DNA of 18,348 bases from the NCBI GenBank assembly GCA_964555675.1, contig CAZKTU010000125.1, positions 1 to 18,348 of the forward strand, read 5' to 3'. Under the pieces are notes generated by a model. The model made no database searches. It was given only the letters and a program-made list of their open reading frames with translations, and was not told the DNA's origin. A program made the position numbers and the translations under genes. Each line of letters begins with the position of its first letter. Position 1 is the stretch's first letter. The stretch comes from CAIWXH01 sp964555675 (GTDB lineage Bacteria > Chloroflexota > Chloroflexia > Chloroflexales > Chloroflexaceae). Below are positions 14,502-18,348 of the stretch, piece by piece.

Positions 14502-16889
14502 ATGTCTGTCAGCACAACCGTCCCGCGCTTCCGCGACCCGGCCCTACCGCTCGATGAGCGGGTCGAGGATCTGCTCGCCCAGATGACCCTCGACGAGAAG
14601 CTCGCCCAGCTCGGCTGCCTCTGGAGCACGGCCCTCGTGCAGAACGACCACTTCGACCCCGACTTCGCCGCCGCGAAGATGCCCCATGGGGTCGGCCAGG
14701 TGACCCGCATCGGCGCCTCGACCGGCCTGCGCCCGCGCGAGAGCGCCGAGCTGATGAACGCCATCCAGCGCGTCGCCGTCGAGCGGACCCGCCTGGGCAT
14801 CCCGCTCTTCGTTCACGAAGAGGCTGTGGGCGGGCTCATGGCCCGCGACGGGACCGTCTTCCCCCACGGTATCGGCCTCGCCGCCACCTGGGACCCGGCC
14901 CTCGTCGAGCAGGTCGCCGGCGTGATCCGCGCCCAGATGCTGGCCGTCGGCGCCCGCCTCGGCCTGGCCCCGGTGCTCGACATCGCTCGCGACCCGCGCT
15001 GGGGCCGCGTCGAGGAGACCTACGGCGAGGACCCGCTGCTGGCGGGCACCCTGGGCGCGGCGTATGTGCGCGGTCTGCAGACCGACGACCTGCGCGCGGG
15101 GGTCGTGGCGACGGGCAAACACTTCCTCGGCTACGCGATGTCCGAGGGCGGGCGCAACTGGGGCCCGGTGCAGCTCGGGCCGCGCGAGCTGCGCGAGGTC
15201 TATGCCGAGCCGTTCGCCGCCGCGATCCGCGACGCCGGTCTGGGCGCGATCATGAACTCGTACACCTCGATCGACGGCATCCCCTGCGCCGGCAGCAGGG
15301 CCATCCTCACCGACCTGCTGCGCGGCGAGCTGGGCTTCACCGGCGCCGTGGTGGCCGACTACTGGGCCATCCCCCAGCTGCTGCGCTTCCACCGCGTCGC
15401 CGCCGACAAAGGCGCGGCCGCGGCGATGGCCCTGGCCGCCGGCCTCGACATGGAGCTGCCGAGCACCGACTACTACGAGGCGCCCCTCAAGGGCGAGGTC
15501 GAGGCCGGGCGCCTGCCGCTGGAGGCGCTGGACACGGCCGTGCGGCGCGTGCTGCGCATGAAGTTCCAGCTCGGCCTCTTCGAACGGCCCTACGTGGACC
15601 CTGCGGCGGCCGAGGCGCAGTTCCAGACCCCCGCGCAGCGCGCCCTGGCCCGGCGGGCGGCGGCCGAGTCGGCCGTGCTGCTTGCCAACGACGGCACCCT
15701 GCCCCTGCGGCCCCAGCTCAGGCGCGTGGCCGTGCTCGGGCCGGGCGCCGACGACCGGCGGCTGCTCCAGGGCGACTACCACTACCCGGCCCACCAGGAG
15801 ATTATCTACCTGGCCGAGCAGCAGAGCGCCGACGAGAACCTGATCGGCTCCTCCGACTTCACCCCCCAGGCCGGCGGCGCCTTTGCGGCCGGGCCGTACT
15901 ACACGCCCCATGTCACGCCCCTGGCCGGCCTGCGCGCCGCCCTGGGCGAGGGCGTCGAGTTGCTCTACGCTCAGGGCTGCGCGGTGCTAGGCGACGAGCG
16001 CTCGGGCTTCGCGGCGGCTGTGGAGGCCGCACGCTCGGCCGAGGTCGCTATCGTGGTGGTGGCCGGCAAGAGTGGGCTGCACCGGCCCGCCACGGTGGGC
16101 GAGGCGAACGACGCCACAAGCCTCGAGCTCACCGGCGTGCAGGCCGAGCTGGTCGAGGCGGTGGCGGCGACCGGGACCCCGCTCGTGGTCGTCGTGCTGA
16201 GCGGCCGCGTCCACGCCCTGGGGCGGGTGGCCGCGCGGGCCAATGCCCTCGTGCAGCTCTTCCCGCCGGGCGAGGAGGGCGGGAGCGGCCTGGCCGACGT
16301 GCTGACAGGGGCGGTCAACCCCAGCGGCCGGCTGCCCGTGAGCCTGCCGCGCTCAGCCGGCCAGATCCCGGTCCACACGAGCTACCGGGCCGGCGGCGAC
16401 CGCTCGATGTTCTTCGGCGACTACATCGACAGCCCCACGACACCGCTCTTCGCATTCGGCCACGGACTGAGCTATACTAGCTTCGCCTACGAGGGGCTGA
16501 GCGTCAGCGGCGGAAGCACCGCCGAAGCCCTCGAGGTGACTCTGGTTGTGCGCAACACGGGCGAGCGCGCGGGCGACGAGGTGGTGCAGCTCTATGTCCG
16601 CGACGAGGTCGCCTCGGTGGCGCGGCCCGACCAGATGCTCGTCGGCTTCGTCCGCGTGCCGCTGGGGCCGGGGCAGGCTCGCCGCGTCAGCTTCAGCGTT
16701 CACCCGTCGCGGCTGGCCTTCTACGACCCGCAGATGCGCTTCGTCACCGAGCCCGGGCGGTTCACCTTCGGGGTGGGCGCCTCCTCGGCGGACATACGCG
16801 TCGAGCAGAGCATCGCCCTTGGCGGCCCCGTGGTAGAGTACCGCCAGCGCGAGATCGTGGCTACGCAGGCCAGGGTCGAGGGGGTTTGA
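14502..16889 (+). CDS. GH3 beta-glycosidase (beta-glucosidase or beta-xylosidase), cytoplasmic
   Basis: This is a retaining exo-glycosidase removing beta-linked sugars from the non-reducing end of imported oligosaccharides. It has 795 residues and no signal peptide. The (beta/alpha)8 domain is at about 20-370, with RDPRWGRVEETYGEDPLL near residue 163, KHFLGYAMSEGG near 205 and the nucleophile Asp286 in VVADYWAI. The second alpha/beta domain is at about 390-640, where Glu534 in TVGEANDATSLEL is a candidate acid/base. A fibronectin-like domain lies at about 675-777. ATG 14502 has GGAG seven bases upstream. The family contains both glucosidases and xylosidases, and the sequence alone does not separate them with confidence. 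Its position after the transporter genes supports intracellular hydrolysis of the imported sugar. Confidence 0.93.
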   Translation: MSVSTTVPRFRDPALPLDERVEDLLAQMTLDEKLAQLGCLWSTALVQNDHFDPDFAAAKMPHGVGQVTRIGASTGLRPRESAELMNAIQRVAVERTRLGIPLFVHEEAVGGLMARDGTVFPHGIGLAATWDPALVEQVAGVIRAQMLAVGARLGLAPVLDIARDPRWGRVEETYGEDPLLAGTLGAAYVRGLQTDDLRAGVVATGKHFLGYAMSEGGRNWGPVQLGPRELREVYAEPFAAAIRDAGLGAIMNSYTSIDGIPCAGSRAILTDLLRGELGFTGAVVADYWAIPQLLRFHRVAADKGAAAAMALAAGLDMELPSTDYYEAPLKGEVEAGRLPLEALDTAVRRVLRMKFQLGLFERPYVDPAAAEAQFQTPAQRALARRAAAESAVLLANDGTLPLRPQLRRVAVLGPGADDRRLLQGDYHYPAHQEIIYLAEQQSADENLIGSSDFTPQAGGAFAAGPYYTPHVTPLAGLRAALGEGVELLYAQGCAVLGDERSGFAAAVEAARSAEVAIVVVAGKSGLHRPATVGEANDATSLELTGVQAELVEAVAATGTPLVVVVLSGRVHALGRVAARANALVQLFPPGEEGGSGLADVLTGAVNPSGRLPVSLPRSAGQIPVHTSYRAGGDRSMFFGDYIDSPTTPLFAFGHGLSYTSFAYEGLSVSGGSTAEALEVTLVVRNTGERAGDEVVQLYVRDEVASVARPDQMLVGFVRVPLGPGQARRVSFSVHPSRLAFYDPQMRFVTEPGRFTFGVGASSADIRVEQSIALGGPVVEYRQREIVATQARVEGV

Positions 16890-16911
16890 AGCGACTGGAA
16901 GGAGCCCGGAC

Positions 16912-17376
16912 ATGGAGCAGCAGGGGCTAGGCACGACCACCATCACTCAGGTCGGGATCATCGTCGCAGACATCGAGGCGCGGGCGAAGGCCTGGGCCGC
17001 CGTGCTCGGGGTGCCGGTACCGCCGATTATCATCACCGACCCGCTCGAGCAGGCCCAGACCGAGTACGCGGGCGCGCCCACCCCTGCCCGCGCGAAGCTG
17101 GCCTTCTTCCAGCTCGGCCAGGTCGCCCTGGAGCTGATCGAGCCGATCGATGGGCCGAGCACCTGGAAGGATCAGCTCGACACCCACGGCGACAGCCTGC
17201 ACCATATCGCCTTCCAGATCCAGGGCATGGGCGAGCGGCTCGCCTACCTGAACGCCCAGGGCATCCCGCTGGCCCAGCGCGGCGAGTTCACCGGGGGCCG
17301 CTACGCCTACGTCGACAGCGCGCCGCAGCTGGGCGCCATCCTCGAGCTGCTGGAGCATGATCGGAGGCCGGCGTGA
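16912..17376 (+). CDS. VOC (glyoxalase/epimerase-fold) family protein
   Basis: This is a 154-residue protein of two beta-alpha-beta-beta-beta units resembling the methylmalonyl-CoA epimerase/glyoxalase superfamily: ITQVGIIVADIEARAKAWAAVLG, VALELIEPIDGPSTW, SLHHIAFQIQGMGERLAYL and GAILELLEH. Likely metal ligands are Glu74, His97 or His98, and Glu145. The usual first His (in H-V/I-G-I-V-V) is Gln13, so metal binding or the reaction may differ from textbook members. The start is preceded by AAGGAG at seven bases. The stop overlaps the next gene's start (GTGA), indicating translational coupling with the aldo-keto reductase. Such genes are frequent in sugar operons; a role as isomerase, epimerase or dehydratase on a sugar derivative is conjecture. 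Confidence 0.88.
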   Translation: MEQQGLGTTTITQVGIIVADIEARAKAWAAVLGVPVPPIIITDPLEQAQTEYAGAPTPARAKLAFFQLGQVALELIEPIDGPSTWKDQLDTHGDSLHHIAFQIQGMGERLAYLNAQGIPLAQRGEFTGGRYAYVDSAPQLGAILELLEHDRRPA

Positions 17377-18317
17377 GCGCTGGCGATCCGGCCTTCGCCC
17401 TGCAGGCCCGCCCATTCGGGCGGACTGGCCCTCTCGTCACACCCCTCTGTCTCGGCTGCGCGGGGCTCGCGGGCACGATCGGCTTCTTCGGCCCCGTGCC
17501 CGAGGAGCAGGCCCTCGCGCTGCTGCGCGACTTCTTCCGCAGCCCGATCACCTTCTGCGACACCTCGGCGGCCTACGGCGACGGCGAGAGCGAGCGGCGC
17601 ATCGGCCTGGCCATCGCCGAGCTGGGCGGCCTGCCTGCGGGCTATGTCCTGGCGACGAAGGCCGACCGCGACCTGGCGAGCGGCGACTTCAGCGGCGAGC
17701 AGACCAGGCGCTCGCTCGAGCGCAGCCTGCGCCTGCTCGGGGTCGAGCGGCTGCCGATCGTACACCTCCACGATCCCGAGTTCGCCACCACCAGCTTCGA
17801 GCAGATCATGGGGCCGGGCGGGGCGGTCGAGGTCCTGCACGACTACAAACGCCAGGGCGTGATCGGGGCGATCGGCATCGCCTCGGGGCCGATCGATCTG
17901 ATCACCCGTTATGTCGAGACAGGGGCCTTCGACGCGGTGCTGACCCACAATCGCTACACCCTGGTCGAGCGCTCGGCGGACCCGCTGATCGAGCTCGCGG
18001 CGGGCCGCGGCATGGCGGTGCTCAACGCGGCGCCCTTCGGCAGCGGCATGCTCGCCAAGGGCCCCGAGGCCTCGTCCAGCTATATGTACCGCGAGGCCGC
18101 GCCCGAGCTGCTGGCGCGGGTGCGCCAGATGGACGCGCTCTGCCGCGAGTACGGCGTGCCCCTGGGGGCGGCGGCGCTGCAGTTCTCGCTGCGCGACCCG
18201 CGCATCACCTCGACCGTGGTCGGCATGACCCGCCCCGAGCGCCTGGCCCAAACCCTGGCCCTGGCCAGCCACCCCATCCCCGCCGAGCTCTGGCCCCGGC
18301 TCGACGCGCTCAACTGA
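17373..18317 (+). CDS. Aldo-keto reductase, sugar dehydrogenase-like
   Basis: This is a 314-residue cytoplasmic NAD(P)-dependent oxidoreductase with a (beta/alpha)8 barrel. The catalytic tetrad is visible: Asp63 and Tyr68 in FCDTSAAYGDGESE, Lys96 in VLATKAD and His133 in VHLHDPE. The C-terminal STVVGMTRPERLAQTL segment fits the cofactor-binding end. The overall pattern resembles the D-threo-aldose 1-dehydrogenase / L-fucose or L-galactose dehydrogenase branch, which oxidises an aldose at C1 to a lactone; substrate identity is inferred from this resemblance only. The GTG start (17373-17375) overlaps the VOC gene stop by four bases and has GGAGG five bases upstream. As the last gene of the operon, it could act on the sugar released by the GH3 enzyme. 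Confidence 0.92.
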   Translation: MSAGDPAFALQARPFGRTGPLVTPLCLGCAGLAGTIGFFGPVPEEQALALLRDFFRSPITFCDTSAAYGDGESERRIGLAIAELGGLPAGYVLATKADRDLASGDFSGEQTRRSLERSLRLLGVERLPIVHLHDPEFATTSFEQIMGPGGAVEVLHDYKRQGVIGAIGIASGPIDLITRYVETGAFDAVLTHNRYTLVERSADPLIELAAGRGMAVLNAAPFGSGMLAKGPEASSSYMYREAAPELLARVRQMDALCREYGVPLGAAALQFSLRDPRITSTVVGMTRPERLAQTLALASHPIPAELWPRLDALN

Positions 18318-18341
18318 GCCCCGCCGCGGGGCCGGCGCCCC
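18318..18341 (+). terminator. GC-rich dyad after the sugar operon
   Basis: Immediately after the last stop codon, GCCCC-GCCGC-GGGGC (18318-18332) and GGGGC-CGGC-GCCCC (18328-18341) are two mutually exclusive hairpins sharing one arm. No T-run is visible before the window ends seven bases later. Position suggests a transcript end or 3' stabiliser; a Rho-independent terminator cannot be confirmed. Confidence 0.4.
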
Positions 18342-18348
18342 GTACCCC

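Noticed and set aside
14544..15911. A 455-codon open frame on the minus strand
   Set aside because: It is antisense to the GH3 glycosidase, Arg/Gly/His-rich and without domains; it is a shadow frame.
17307..18272. A 321-codon open frame on the minus strand
   Set aside because: It is antisense to the aldo-keto reductase, whose full catalytic tetrad is present on the plus strand.

Overview
This 18.3 kb window is high-GC bacterial chromosome with a strong G/C preference at third codon positions. That bias creates many long but spurious antisense reading frames. The gene content best fits Chloroflexota, probably class Chloroflexia (Roseiflexus/Chloroflexus-like). It includes a fused ATP sulfurylase/APS kinase, a MalT/LAL-type LuxR regulator preceded by a small 'YLLRLWQV' protein, and a very large winged-helix/BTAD/cyclase-like/AAA/TPR regulator. 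It also has sugar ABC cassettes without their own ATPase. The taxonomic call is inference from family knowledge; there is no rRNA or other marker in the window. No tRNA, rRNA, CRISPR array, insertion sequence or prophage gene was seen.

Layout. (1) Positions 1-1850, minus strand: a bifunctional sulfate adenylyltransferase/APS kinase running off the left edge. It is preceded by a possible cysteine-containing small ORF whose stop overlaps the sat start codon. (2) 1940-8113: two signal-transduction ATPase regulators transcribed divergently from a shared 4015-4195 region. On the minus strand are a 76-aa small protein and a shortened LAL/MalT-type LuxR regulator. On the plus strand is a 1305-aa BTAD/cyclase-like/AAA/TPR protein. 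(3) 8236-11189: a LacI-family repressor and, co-directional behind it, an unusual fusion of a hotdog thioesterase with a DUF2891 domain. These are divided from the following operon by a compact control region with two divergent sigma70-type promoters and three LacI-type operators. (4) 11190-18317, plus strand: a tightly packed carbohydrate operon. Its order is lipoprotein sugar-binding protein, two CUT1-type permeases, a cytoplasmic GH3 beta-glycosidase, a VOC/glyoxalase-fold protein and an aldo-keto reductase. A GC-rich dyad follows it.

How it works together (inference): the repressor sits on its own promoter and on the start site of the transporter operon. When a beta-linked oligosaccharide or its breakdown product is present, repression is lifted. 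The sugar is captured by the lipoprotein and imported by the two permeases with an ATPase encoded elsewhere. It is then hydrolysed inside the cell by the GH3 enzyme, and the released sugar may be oxidised by the aldo-keto reductase. The thioesterase-DUF2891 fusion is under the same control region, but its role is unknown. The most interesting items are that fusion, the operator/promoter architecture at 10878-11124, the cysteine-containing small ORF overlapping sat, and the giant regulator whose cyclase-like domain has lost a metal-binding residue.
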